Positions 8,178 to 12,663 of a DNA stretch of 12,663 nucleotides are shown here, piece by piece (the first letter of the stretch is position 1; each line of letters opens with the position of its first letter). A program made the position numbers and the translations under genes. Under the pieces are notes generated by a model that searched no databases, had not been told where the DNA came from, and was given only the letters and a program-made list of their open reading frames with translations. Origin of the DNA: DATLYF01 sp035575095 (lineage in GTDB: Bacteria; Pseudomonadota; Gammaproteobacteria; Competibacterales; Competibacteraceae); the NCBI GenBank assembly GCA_035575095.1, contig DATLYF010000067.1, positions 1 through 12,663 on the forward strand, in the 5' to 3' direction.

Positions 8178-9668
8178 TCACCTCCCGTAGGCCACGACCC
8201 GCGTCGGCAGGCCGGCATCGCTGGTTTCCAGATGGAAGCGGTGCAGCAAATTGGCCGCCACCCGCTGGCGGTAGTCCTGGCTGGCGCGCATGTCGCTGAT
8301 CGGCTGATAGTCCTGGGCCAGCGCCGCGGCGGCCGCCTCCACCGTGGCCGCGCTCCAGGGCTTGCCGGCCAGCGCCTGCTCGCAATGGAGGGCGCGCTTG
8401 GGCGTGGCCGCCATGCCGCCGTAGGCCACGCGGACGGCAGCGATGCGCCCATCGCGCAGTTCCAAGCAGAACGCGCCGCAGACTGCCGAAATGTCCTGGT
8501 CGAAACGCTTGGAGATCTTGTAGGTGGCGAACTGCCAGCCGGGCCGCGGCAGCGGCACCCTGACGCTCTCCACGAACTCGCCGGGGCGGCGCGCCGTCTT
8601 CTGGTAGGCCAGATAGTAGTCCTCCAGCGCCAGCTCGCGGCGGCCCTCGCTGCCGTTGAGCAGCAGACGGCTGCCCAGGGCGATCAGTCCCGGCATGGAG
8701 TCGCCGATGGGCGAGCCGTTGGCGATGTTGCCGCCGAGTGTCCCGGAGTTGCGGATCGGCGGCGAGGCGAAGCGCAGGCAGAGCTCGGTGAGCTGCGGGT
8801 AGAGCTCCATCAGCGCGGCGAAGGCCCGCTGCAGGCTCACCGCGGCGCCGATCTCCAGGTAGCCCGGGCCGCGCTCGAGGCGGTGCAGCTCGGCCACCCG
8901 GCCGATATGGATCAGGGTGGGCAGGTCGCGGTGCTGCTTGGTCACCCACAGGCCGACGTCGGTGCCGCCGGCCAGGATGCAGGCATCCGGGTATTGCGCC
9001 AGCAGCGCCGCCAGCTCTGGTGCCGAAGTCGGAGCGAAATAGCGCTGCCCGGCATATTCGTAGGCCAGGCTGTCGGCGGCGCGCAGCGCCTCCAGCCGTT
9101 GCCGCAGCGCCCGCTCCTCAGCGGTCTCGGCTGCCCCGTAGGGCCGCGCCAGCCACTCGGCATCGCCGGCGTCGCCGTAGCCGTGCATGTGCTCGGCGGC
9201 GGCGATGATCGGGCGATAACCGGTGCAGCGGCACAGGTTGCCGGACAGGGCGTCGTCGATGCGCGCCCGGCTCGGGCTGGGCTCCGACTTGTAGAGCGCG
9301 AACAGGGACATGACGAAGCCCGGCGTGCAGAAGCCGCACTGCGAACCGTGGTAATCGACCAGGGCCTGCTGCACCGGATGCAGCCGGCCGTCGCGGCGCT
9401 TGAGACTCTCCACGGTGAACAGCGCCTGACCGTCCAGGGTCGGCAGGAAGCGAATGCAGGCGTTGATGGCGCGGTAGGCCAGCCGCCCGTCCTGGGCCTC
9501 GGCCAGCACCACGGTGCAGGCGCCGCAATCGCCTTCGGCGCAGCCCTCCTTGGTGCCGGTACGGTGCAGATTTTCGCGCAGATATTGCAACACGGTGGTG
9601 GTAGGTGCGCGATCGCGCACCTCCACCAACCGGCCGTCGAGCAGGAAGCGGATCGTATCGCGGGCCAT
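8178..9668 (-). CDS. xdhA: Xanthine dehydrogenase, iron-sulfur/FAD small subunit XdhA
   Basis: A 496-residue electron-transfer subunit carrying two [2Fe-2S] clusters and FAD; it moves electrons from the Mo site of XdhB to NAD+ via FAD. The plant-ferredoxin-like cluster uses C43, C48 and C51 (EGCAEGDCGAC) plus C71. The second cluster uses C111 and C114 (QCGFCTPG) and C146 and C148 (NLCRCTGYRP). A linker of about 165-200 leads to the FAD-binding (CO dehydrogenase flavoprotein-like) domain, with LAGGTDVG at 232-239 and IRNSGTLGGNIANGSP at 305-320. The C-terminal part is the CO_deh_flav_C-type domain. The length is normal for bacterial two-subunit XDH. The ATG follows GGGAG by about 7-8 nt and lies 3 nt after the uraH stop. 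All cluster ligands are present, so the subunit should be functional. Confidence 0.97.
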   Translation of the reverse strand: MARDTIRFLLDGRLVEVRDRAPTTTVLQYLRENLHRTGTKEGCAEGDCGACTVVLAEAQDGRLAYRAINACIRFLPTLDGQALFTVESLKRRDGRLHPVQQALVDYHGSQCGFCTPGFVMSLFALYKSEPSPSRARIDDALSGNLCRCTGYRPIIAAAEHMHGYGDAGDAEWLARPYGAAETAEERALRQRLEALRAADSLAYEYAGQRYFAPTSAPELAALLAQYPDACILAGGTDVGLWVTKQHRDLPTLIHIGRVAELHRLERGPGYLEIGAAVSLQRAFAALMELYPQLTELCLRFASPPIRNSGTLGGNIANGSPIGDSMPGLIALGSRLLLNGSEGRRELALEDYYLAYQKTARRPGEFVESVRVPLPRPGWQFATYKISKRFDQDISAVCGAFCLELRDGRIAAVRVAYGGMAATPKRALHCEQALAGKPWSAATVEAAAAALAQDYQPISDMRASQDYRQRVAANLLHRFHLETSDAGLPTRVVAYGR

Positions 9669-9671
9669 GGC

Positions 9672-10022
9672 TCAGCTCCCCCGGTAGGTGGAGTAACTCC
9701 ACGGCGAGATCAGCAGGGGCACGTGGTAGTGCTGATCGGCGGCGATACCAAAGCGCAGCGCCACCTGATCCAGGAACGGCGGCTGCGGCAGCCTCACGCC
9801 CTGGCCGCGGAAGTAGTCGGCGACGAAGAACACCAGTTCCCACACGCCGCTGCGAAACGCCGCGCCTTCCAGCAGCGGCCGGTCGCAACGGCCGTCGCCG
9901 TTGGTTTCGGTGGCACAGATCAGCTCGCGCCGCCCGCCGTCGATGGCGTACAGCTCGATGCGCACGCCCGCGGCCGGCTGGCCGTGGGCGGTGTCCAGCA
10001 CGTGGGTAGTCAGTTTCCCCAT
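9672..10022 (-). CDS. uraH: 5-hydroxyisourate hydrolase (transthyretin-like protein)
   Basis: A 116-residue cytoplasmic enzyme that hydrolyses 5-hydroxyisourate, the product of urate oxidase, to OHCU. The N-terminal signature LTTHVLDTAHGQPA at 4-17 includes catalytic H7. R45 in GDGRCDRP matches the conserved arginine, H98/H100 in DQHYHVPLL supply the second catalytic histidine, and the protein ends in the diagnostic YRGS tetrapeptide (113-116). It lacks a signal peptide, unlike some periplasmic homologues. The ATG is preceded by GAGGG with 7-nt spacing. It is the first clear gene of the purine operon, with xdhA starting 3 nt after its stop. The step before it (urate oxidase) and the step after it (OHCU decarboxylase) are not encoded in this window. 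Confidence 0.95.
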   Translation of the reverse strand: MGKLTTHVLDTAHGQPAAGVRIELYAIDGGRRELICATETNGDGRCDRPLLEGAAFRSGVWELVFFVADYFRGQGVRLPQPPFLDQVALRFGIAADQHYHVPLLISPWSYSTYRGS

Positions 10023-10046
10023 CTCTCAACCCTCGGAGTACCGCTT

Positions 10047-10151
10047 TCAGAAATTGTATGCACGCAGATCGCTTTCTTCTTTCGAGAAGCCGAGACAGCG
10101 GCCCCCAGGGTCTGACTTCGGCCACGGGTTGCAGGTTGGATGCCGCTTCAT
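10047..10151 (-). CDS. Possible 34-residue leader ORF upstream of uraH (uncertain)
   Basis: A short open frame reads ATG AAG CGG CAT ... TAC AAT TTC TGA, encoding 34 residues that begin MKRHPTCNPW and end DLRAYNF, with two Cys and many charged residues. GAGGAG lies 7 nt before the ATG, one of the best Shine-Dalgarno matches in the window. The frame ends 24 nt before uraH. A second in-frame ATG at 10184 would make it 45 residues but has no good ribosome binding site. I do not recognise the peptide. The frame's last codons overlap a candidate operator (10054-10063). Third-position GC is lower than in the neighbouring genes, so it may be chance. If translated, it could be a leader peptide coupled to uraH. 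Confidence 0.25.
   Translation of the reverse strand: MKRHPTCNPWPKSDPGGRCLGFSKEESDLRAYNF
10054..10063. promoter_or_regulatory. Candidate GntR operator upstream of uraH, proximal copy
   Basis: TTGTATGCAC matches 8 of 10 positions of the perfect palindrome TTGTATACAA found before the symporter gene. It lies 32 bp upstream of the uraH ATG and overlaps the end of the possible leader ORF. A single imperfect match could be chance; support comes only from the other copies in the locus. Confidence 0.35.
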
Positions 10152-10225
10152 CTCCTCGCTCCTCGGTTGGTCATCGCACGCCATCCCAGATGATGCATTT
10201 ATTGTTTACGATGTTGACAACAATT

Positions 10226-10235
10226 TTGTCTACAA
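10226..10235. promoter_or_regulatory. Candidate GntR operator upstream of uraH, distal copy
   Basis: TTGTCTACAA matches 9 of 10 positions of the TTGTATACAA palindrome and is flanked by T and A runs. It sits in the AT-rich block where the operon promoter is expected. Just beside it, at 10212-10222, is another small inverted repeat, TGTTG-A-CAACA. The placement fits regulation of the uraH-xdh-ABC operon by the neighbouring GntR protein. Confidence 0.5.
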
Positions 10236-10311
10236 ATACTTTTATATTGAGTCTACGAGATTGGCAACAATTTTTTTCTATCCCGTGCACCAGTCGATCG
10301 CTGTATATGAC

Positions 10312-10353
10312 CCAAAAAGAACGGGGCCGGCGGCAACGCCGCCGGCCCCGTTT
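10312..10353 (-). terminator. Rho-independent terminator of the NCS1 symporter gene
   Basis: A perfect 15-bp, very GC-rich stem (10320-10334 paired with 10338-10352) closes a 3-nt loop. Read on the minus strand the stem is followed by CTTTTT, a U-tract. It lies 28 bp past the symporter stop codon, so it ends that transcript and separates it from the uraH operon downstream. On the plus strand the stem is preceded by AAAAAGA but followed only by TTT, so termination is expected mainly for minus-strand transcription. Confidence 0.9.
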
Positions 10354-10380
10354 GCTGGAGCCACTGGAATCGCGGAGGCT

Positions 10381-11835
10381 TCAGTCGGCCGCTTGCGGGA
10401 CAACCACCCCCACCTCGGCAGACACCGCCTCTTGGGAGAAGACCTTGTAGAACAGACCACCGAAGAATACGCCGATGAACCAGGCGAAGTCGGCCACCGG
10501 CTTCAAGGCCGGGGTGAAGCTGATGACGATGCCGATGAGCACGGCCGGGATCAGCGCCTTGACCGCAGTGCGGTTGACCCCGTTGTCGTACCAATAGCGG
10601 CTGCCCGGCTTGTCGTTGTAGAGGTCATCGACATGGATGCATTGGCGCTTCACCAGGTAGAAGTCCACCAGCAGGATGCCGAACAGCGGGCCGATGAAGG
10701 CGGCCAGCACGTCCAGGGTGTAGTGGATCACCTCGGGCGAGTTGAACAGGTTCCAAGGGGTGATGAATACCGAAGCCACCGCAGCGATCATGCCGCCGGT
10801 ACGCCAGCTGATCTTGCCAGGGGCGACGTTGGAGAAGTCGAAAGCGGGCGAGACGAAGTTGGCAACGATGTTGATGCCGATGGTAGCGGTGACGAAGGTG
10901 AAAGCGCCCAGCACCACGGCCAGGGTGTTGTCGATCTTGGCCACTACCTCGATCGGGTCCTGGATCATCTGACCGAACACCGGCACGGTGCCGGAGGTGA
11001 CGATCACGGTGACCAGCGAGAAGGCCAGGAAGTTGACTGGCAGCCCCCAGAAGTTGCCGCGCTTGACGTCGTCCATGCTGCGGCAATAGCGGGAGAAGTC
11101 ACCGAAGTTGAGCGTGGGGCCGGAGAAGTAGGACACCACCAGGGCGATGGCGACGATCATCTTCCACAGCGCAGCACCGCCGGTGAGCTGCTCGCTGCTC
11201 AGAGTGAAGCTGATGTTGTTCCAACCGGCCTTCCAGACGATCCAGCCCATCAGCAGGAACATTACCACGTACACCGCCGGGCCCGCCCAGTCGATGAACT
11301 TGCGAATCGACTCCATGCCGTGCCAGAACACGATGGCCTGCAGCACCCACATGGCCAGGAAGCCGAACCAGCCCAGATAAGACAGTCCGAGGAACTCGAT
11401 CTGAGTATACGGTTCCAGGCCGGGGAAGAAACGCAGCAGCAGCACCACCAATGCGCTGGAGGCGAGGAAGGTCTGGATGCCGTACCAGGCGACGGCGATC
11501 AGTCCGCGGATCACTGCCGGTATGTTGGCGCCATAGACGCCAAAGGCGAGGCGGCAGACCACCGGATAGGGTACGCCGGCCATCTGGCTGGGCCTGGCAA
11601 CCCAGTTGGCGAACAGGTTTACCAGGCAGATGCCGATGATCAGCGCCAGCAGCACCTGCCAGCTCGCCAGTCCGAGTGCGAACAGGCTGCCGGCGAAGAC
11701 ATAGCCGCCGACGCTGTGTACGTCGGACATCCAGAAGGCGAAGATGTTGTACCAGTTCCAGGTCTTCTGCTTGAGGGGGGCCAGGTCCTCGTTGTACAAG
11801 TGCTCGCTATAGCCCTTTGGTACGGGGGGATGCAT
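10381..11835 (-). CDS. NCS1-family nucleobase/allantoin/hydantoin cation symporter
   Basis: A 484-residue integral inner-membrane protein with about 12 membrane segments, of the nucleobase:cation symporter-1 family (Mhp1, PucI, CodB, fungal Fur/Fcy relatives). The N-terminal NWYNIFAFWMSDVHS (27-41) is the usual helix 1 motif. W117 and Q121 in AVAWYGIQTF coincide with the hydantoin-stacking Trp117 and hydrogen-bonding Gln121 of Mhp1. NFGDFSRY (242-249) and NIVANFVSPAFDF (321-333) are further family landmarks. The frame is open to an upstream ATG at 11952, but that start would place the palindrome inside the coding region. The ATG at 11835 has GGAGGAG 8 nt upstream and fits family length, so I use it. 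It is monocistronic, with its own promoter region and terminator. The substrate could be xanthine, urate, allantoin or another purine product; sequence alone does not decide. Confidence 0.93.
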   Translation of the reverse strand: MHPPVPKGYSEHLYNEDLAPLKQKTWNWYNIFAFWMSDVHSVGGYVFAGSLFALGLASWQVLLALIIGICLVNLFANWVARPSQMAGVPYPVVCRLAFGVYGANIPAVIRGLIAVAWYGIQTFLASSALVVLLLRFFPGLEPYTQIEFLGLSYLGWFGFLAMWVLQAIVFWHGMESIRKFIDWAGPAVYVVMFLLMGWIVWKAGWNNISFTLSSEQLTGGAALWKMIVAIALVVSYFSGPTLNFGDFSRYCRSMDDVKRGNFWGLPVNFLAFSLVTVIVTSGTVPVFGQMIQDPIEVVAKIDNTLAVVLGAFTFVTATIGINIVANFVSPAFDFSNVAPGKISWRTGGMIAAVASVFITPWNLFNSPEVIHYTLDVLAAFIGPLFGILLVDFYLVKRQCIHVDDLYNDKPGSRYWYDNGVNRTAVKALIPAVLIGIVISFTPALKPVADFAWFIGVFFGGLFYKVFSQEAVSAEVGVVVPQAAD

Positions 11836-11843
11836 ATCGTTCT

Positions 11844-11850
11844 CTCCTCC
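11844..11850 (-). promoter_or_regulatory. Ribosome binding site deciding the symporter start
   Basis: GGAGGAG on the minus strand, 8 nt before the ATG at 11835. It is a near-ideal Shine-Dalgarno sequence and rules in favour of the short start over the in-frame ATG at 11952, which has nothing comparable. Confidence 0.8.
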
Positions 11851-11882
11851 AAGGATCGGCGGCTGTTCAGACCGCTTGAGAT

Positions 11883-11896
11883 AATTGTATACAATT
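11883..11896. promoter_or_regulatory. Perfect 14-bp palindrome, predicted GntR operator of the symporter gene
   Basis: AATTGTATACAATT is identical to its reverse complement and lies 48 bp upstream of the symporter ATG. Read toward the symporter it contains TACAAT, a 5/6 match to a -10 hexamer, so a bound protein would block polymerase. No convincing -35 is visible 16-18 bp further upstream. Dyad-symmetric operators with GTATAC-like centres are usual for FadR/FCD-type GntR regulators, one of which is encoded divergently next door. The pairing of this site with that protein is inference. Confidence 0.65.
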
Positions 11897-12072
11897 TTGA
11901 CTATCAGACTGTGCCGAATCGCCTTCAGCTCGGCCCGCAGTCGGTCCTCCATGTACCATATCTTCCTGATTCACCGTGCTTGATCCTAGACCACCGATCC
12001 CGCTGCTCTTGCCAGGATCAGACTCGCCCGCTTGGCGGTCCAGAGATTCACCAGCATCCTATTGCTATCCTT

Positions 12073-12082
12073 ATGTATACAA
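12073..12082. promoter_or_regulatory. Candidate GntR operator, copy 1 upstream of gntR
   Basis: ATGTATACAA matches 9 of 10 positions of TTGTATACAA, including the full TGTATACA core. It is the best of the four copies in front of gntR and is 193 bp from the gntR ATG. Confidence 0.5.
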
Positions 12083-12096
12083 TCAATAAGGCATGT

Positions 12097-12106
12097 TTGG
12101 ATACAT
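12097..12106. promoter_or_regulatory. Candidate GntR operator, copy 2 upstream of gntR
   Basis: TTGGATACAT matches 8 of 10 positions of TTGTATACAA. Its start is 24 bp after that of copy 1, a little over two helical turns. Weak on its own; listed because of the series. Confidence 0.3.
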
Positions 12107-12128
12107 GTCAATATCTATTTCAAAACCA

Positions 12129-12138
12129 CTGTACACAA
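12129..12138. promoter_or_regulatory. Candidate GntR operator, copy 3 upstream of gntR
   Basis: CTGTACACAA matches 8 of 10 positions of TTGTATACAA. It ends just before the candidate -35 hexamer of gntR (12145-12150), a position suited to repression or activation. Confidence 0.35.
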
Positions 12139-12144
12139 TTAAAA

Positions 12145-12172
12145 TTGAAAATAGTACACAATATGCTATGCT
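12145..12172 (+). promoter_or_regulatory. Possible sigma-70 promoter of gntR
   Basis: TTGAAA at 12145-12150 (5/6 to TTGACA) and TATGCT at 12167-12172 (4/6 to TATAAT) are separated by 16 bp. One candidate operator copy (12152-12161) lies in the spacer and another directly upstream, which would suit autorepression. The transcription start would fall about 85-90 bp before the ATG. Predicted by eye only. Confidence 0.4.
12152..12161. promoter_or_regulatory. Candidate GntR operator, copy 4, within the gntR promoter spacer
   Basis: TAGTACACAA matches 8 of 10 positions of TTGTATACAA and shares GTACACAA with copy 3, so copies 3 and 4 look like a repeated pair 23 bp apart. It sits between the predicted -35 and -10 hexamers. 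Confidence 0.35.
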
Positions 12173-12265
12173 TGCTTTCAACGAAGTATGAGGATCATGC
12201 GCTGCCACGGCGCTTCTGCTACATCGAATGGCAGGCATGACTGTGCAACGACGGGACATCCGATC

Positions 12266-12663
12266 ATGAACAAGCCCTTGAACTTGCTGGCCAACCGTGT
12301 GGCCGATACGCCGCCCGCGGACGACCTGCCGCGCGACGAGACGATCTACCAGAACATCTTCCAGGCGATCCTGGAGCATCAGCTGATGCCGGGAGTCCGC
12401 CTGCCGGAGGATGCGCTGGCCGAGACCTTCGGCGTCAGCCGTACCGTGATCCGCAAGGTGCTGCACCGTCTGGCGCTGGAGCGGCTGGTGACCATCCAGC
12501 CCAATCGCGGTGCCTGCGTGGCCATGCCGAGCGTCAAGGAAGCGCGGGATGTCTTCGCCGCCCGCCGGCTGGTGGAGAGTGCGGCGCTGGAGTCGGTGGT
12601 CGCCCTCGCCAGCCGCGAGCAGCTGCGGGAACTGCGCCGCCTCGTCGAGCGCGAGCGGCGGGC
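12266..12663 (+). CDS. GntR-family (FadR/FCD subfamily) transcriptional regulator, 3' end missing
   Basis: The frame opens at ATG 12266 (MNKPLNLLAN) and is still open at the window end, giving 132 codons. Residues about 27-88 form the GntR winged helix-turn-helix: IYQNIFQAILEHQLMPG, then LPEDALAETFGVSRTVIRKVLHRL (recognition helix SRTVIRKVLHRL), then the wing ERLVTIQPNRGACVA. From about residue 93, ARDVFAARRLVESAALE matches the first helix of an FCD ligand-binding domain, of which roughly another 100 residues should lie beyond the window. The first 25 residues are a flexible extension. The Shine-Dalgarno is weak (CGGGA-like), and no better in-frame start is seen. It is divergent from the symporter gene, so the likely role is a purine-responsive regulator of this locus, with autoregulation suggested by the motif copies upstream. 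Confidence 0.93.
   Translation, partial: MNKPLNLLANRVADTPPADDLPRDETIYQNIFQAILEHQLMPGVRLPEDALAETFGVSRTVIRKVLHRLALERLVTIQPNRGACVAMPSVKEARDVFAARRLVESAALESVVALASREQLRELRRLVERERR

Larger units (their letters stand above)
10023..10380. other. Intergenic region between uraH and the NCS1 symporter gene
   Basis: A 358-bp gap with three parts. Next to the symporter end is a strong intrinsic terminator (10312-10353). Then comes an AT-rich block (about 10196-10280) with runs of A/T and two inverted-repeat motifs, which is the most promoter-like part. Finally, a GC-rich stretch of about 170 bp before uraH contains the possible leader ORF. The minus-strand promoter of the uraH-xdh-ABC operon should lie in the AT-rich block. 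I see several weak -35/-10 candidates there but cannot choose one. I do not recognise a riboswitch fold, though this was not tested by computation. Confidence 0.6.
11836..12265. other. Divergent intergenic region between the symporter gene and gntR
   Basis: A 430-bp region transcribed outward in both directions. The part near the symporter holds its ribosome binding site and a perfect palindrome (11883-11896). The middle (about 11900-12060) is GC-richer and shows only a 7-bp inverted repeat (TGATCCT/AGGATCA, 11981-12020) that I do not consider meaningful. The part from about 12060 to 12180 is markedly AT-rich and holds four imperfect copies of the palindrome and a plausible gntR promoter. The last 85 bp before gntR show no clear feature. 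Confidence 0.65.

Noticed and set aside
7086..10115. A plus-strand open frame of about 1009 codons antisense to xdhA and xdhB
   Set aside because: Long antisense frames arise from high third-position GC. The translation is Gly/His/Gln/Ala-rich with no family features, and the minus strand encodes unmistakable XdhA and XdhB.
11792..11799. TTGTACAA palindrome inside the symporter coding region, and GAGTATACGG near 11403
   Set aside because: Both lie within codons of the symporter and lack the two central or outer bases of the operator consensus; most likely chance.
11836..11952. N-terminal extension of the symporter from an ATG at 11952
   Set aside because: It would add 39 basic residues not expected in the family and cover the perfect palindrome. 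The ATG at 11835 has a near-ideal ribosome binding site.
11981..12020. Inverted repeat TGATCCT ... AGGATCA with a 26-nt spacer
   Set aside because: Seven-base arms at this spacing are expected by chance, there is no T-tract, and it does not resemble the other operator copies.
9901..12240. A plus-strand open frame of about 779 codons spanning uraH, the terminator, the symporter and the divergent promoter region
   Set aside because: It reads straight through a perfect terminator hairpin and antisense to two clear genes, has no recognisable domain and no consistent coding composition.
12083..12466. A minus-strand frame of 127 codons overlapping the start of gntR
   Set aside because: It is antisense to the well-supported winged-helix region of gntR and crosses its promoter. 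The translation resembles no family.
1..12663. Search for CRISPR arrays, tRNA or rRNA genes, insertion sequences, phage or defence genes
   Set aside because: No direct-repeat arrays, RNA gene signatures, transposase frames or terminal repeats were seen; apart from the listed intergenic regions the window is filled by metabolic, transport and regulatory genes.

Overview
This is a high-GC window from a proteobacterium, most likely a gammaproteobacterium of Pseudomonas type. That guess rests on base composition, the split two-subunit xanthine dehydrogenase and the gene content; the sequence cannot fix the genus. The window is a purine-catabolism and purine-uptake locus. Nearly all of it is read from the minus strand.

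Reading in transcription order on the minus strand, a tight eight-gene cluster runs from about 10022 down to 22: uraH (5-hydroxyisourate hydrolase), xdhA (2Fe-2S/FAD subunit of xanthine dehydrogenase), xdhB (molybdopterin subunit), xdhC (Moco insertion/sulfuration chaperone), then a complete BMP-family nucleoside/purine ABC importer (two-domain ATPase, two permeases and, last, the periplasmic binding protein). Gaps are 3-4 nt or overlaps for all genes except the last, which follows a 33-nt gap, so one polycistronic mRNA is likely. An unusual overlap of about 86 nt joins xdhC to the ABC ATPase gene.

Upstream of uraH lies a 358-bp intergenic stretch (10023-10380). It holds an AT-rich promoter-like segment, two imperfect copies of a TTGTATACAA palindrome, a possible 34-codon leader ORF with a strong ribosome binding site, and a strong intrinsic terminator for the next gene. 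That gene (10381-11835, minus) is an NCS1-family nucleobase/allantoin/hydantoin-type cation symporter. A 430-bp divergent intergenic region (11836-12265) separates it from a plus-strand GntR-family (FCD-type) regulator, which is cut off by the end of the window.

The perfect 14-bp palindrome AATTGTATACAATT sits 48 bp upstream of the symporter start. Four imperfect copies are spread over about 90 bp upstream of the gntR start. The simplest reading is that the GntR protein controls itself, the symporter and the uraH-xdh-ABC operon through this operator. Physiologically, the ABC system and the symporter would import purines (nucleosides, hypoxanthine, xanthine, urate or allantoin). XdhABC would oxidise hypoxanthine/xanthine to urate, and UraH would act two steps later on 5-hydroxyisourate. 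No urate oxidase, OHCU decarboxylase or guanine deaminase is present in the window, so those steps must be encoded elsewhere.
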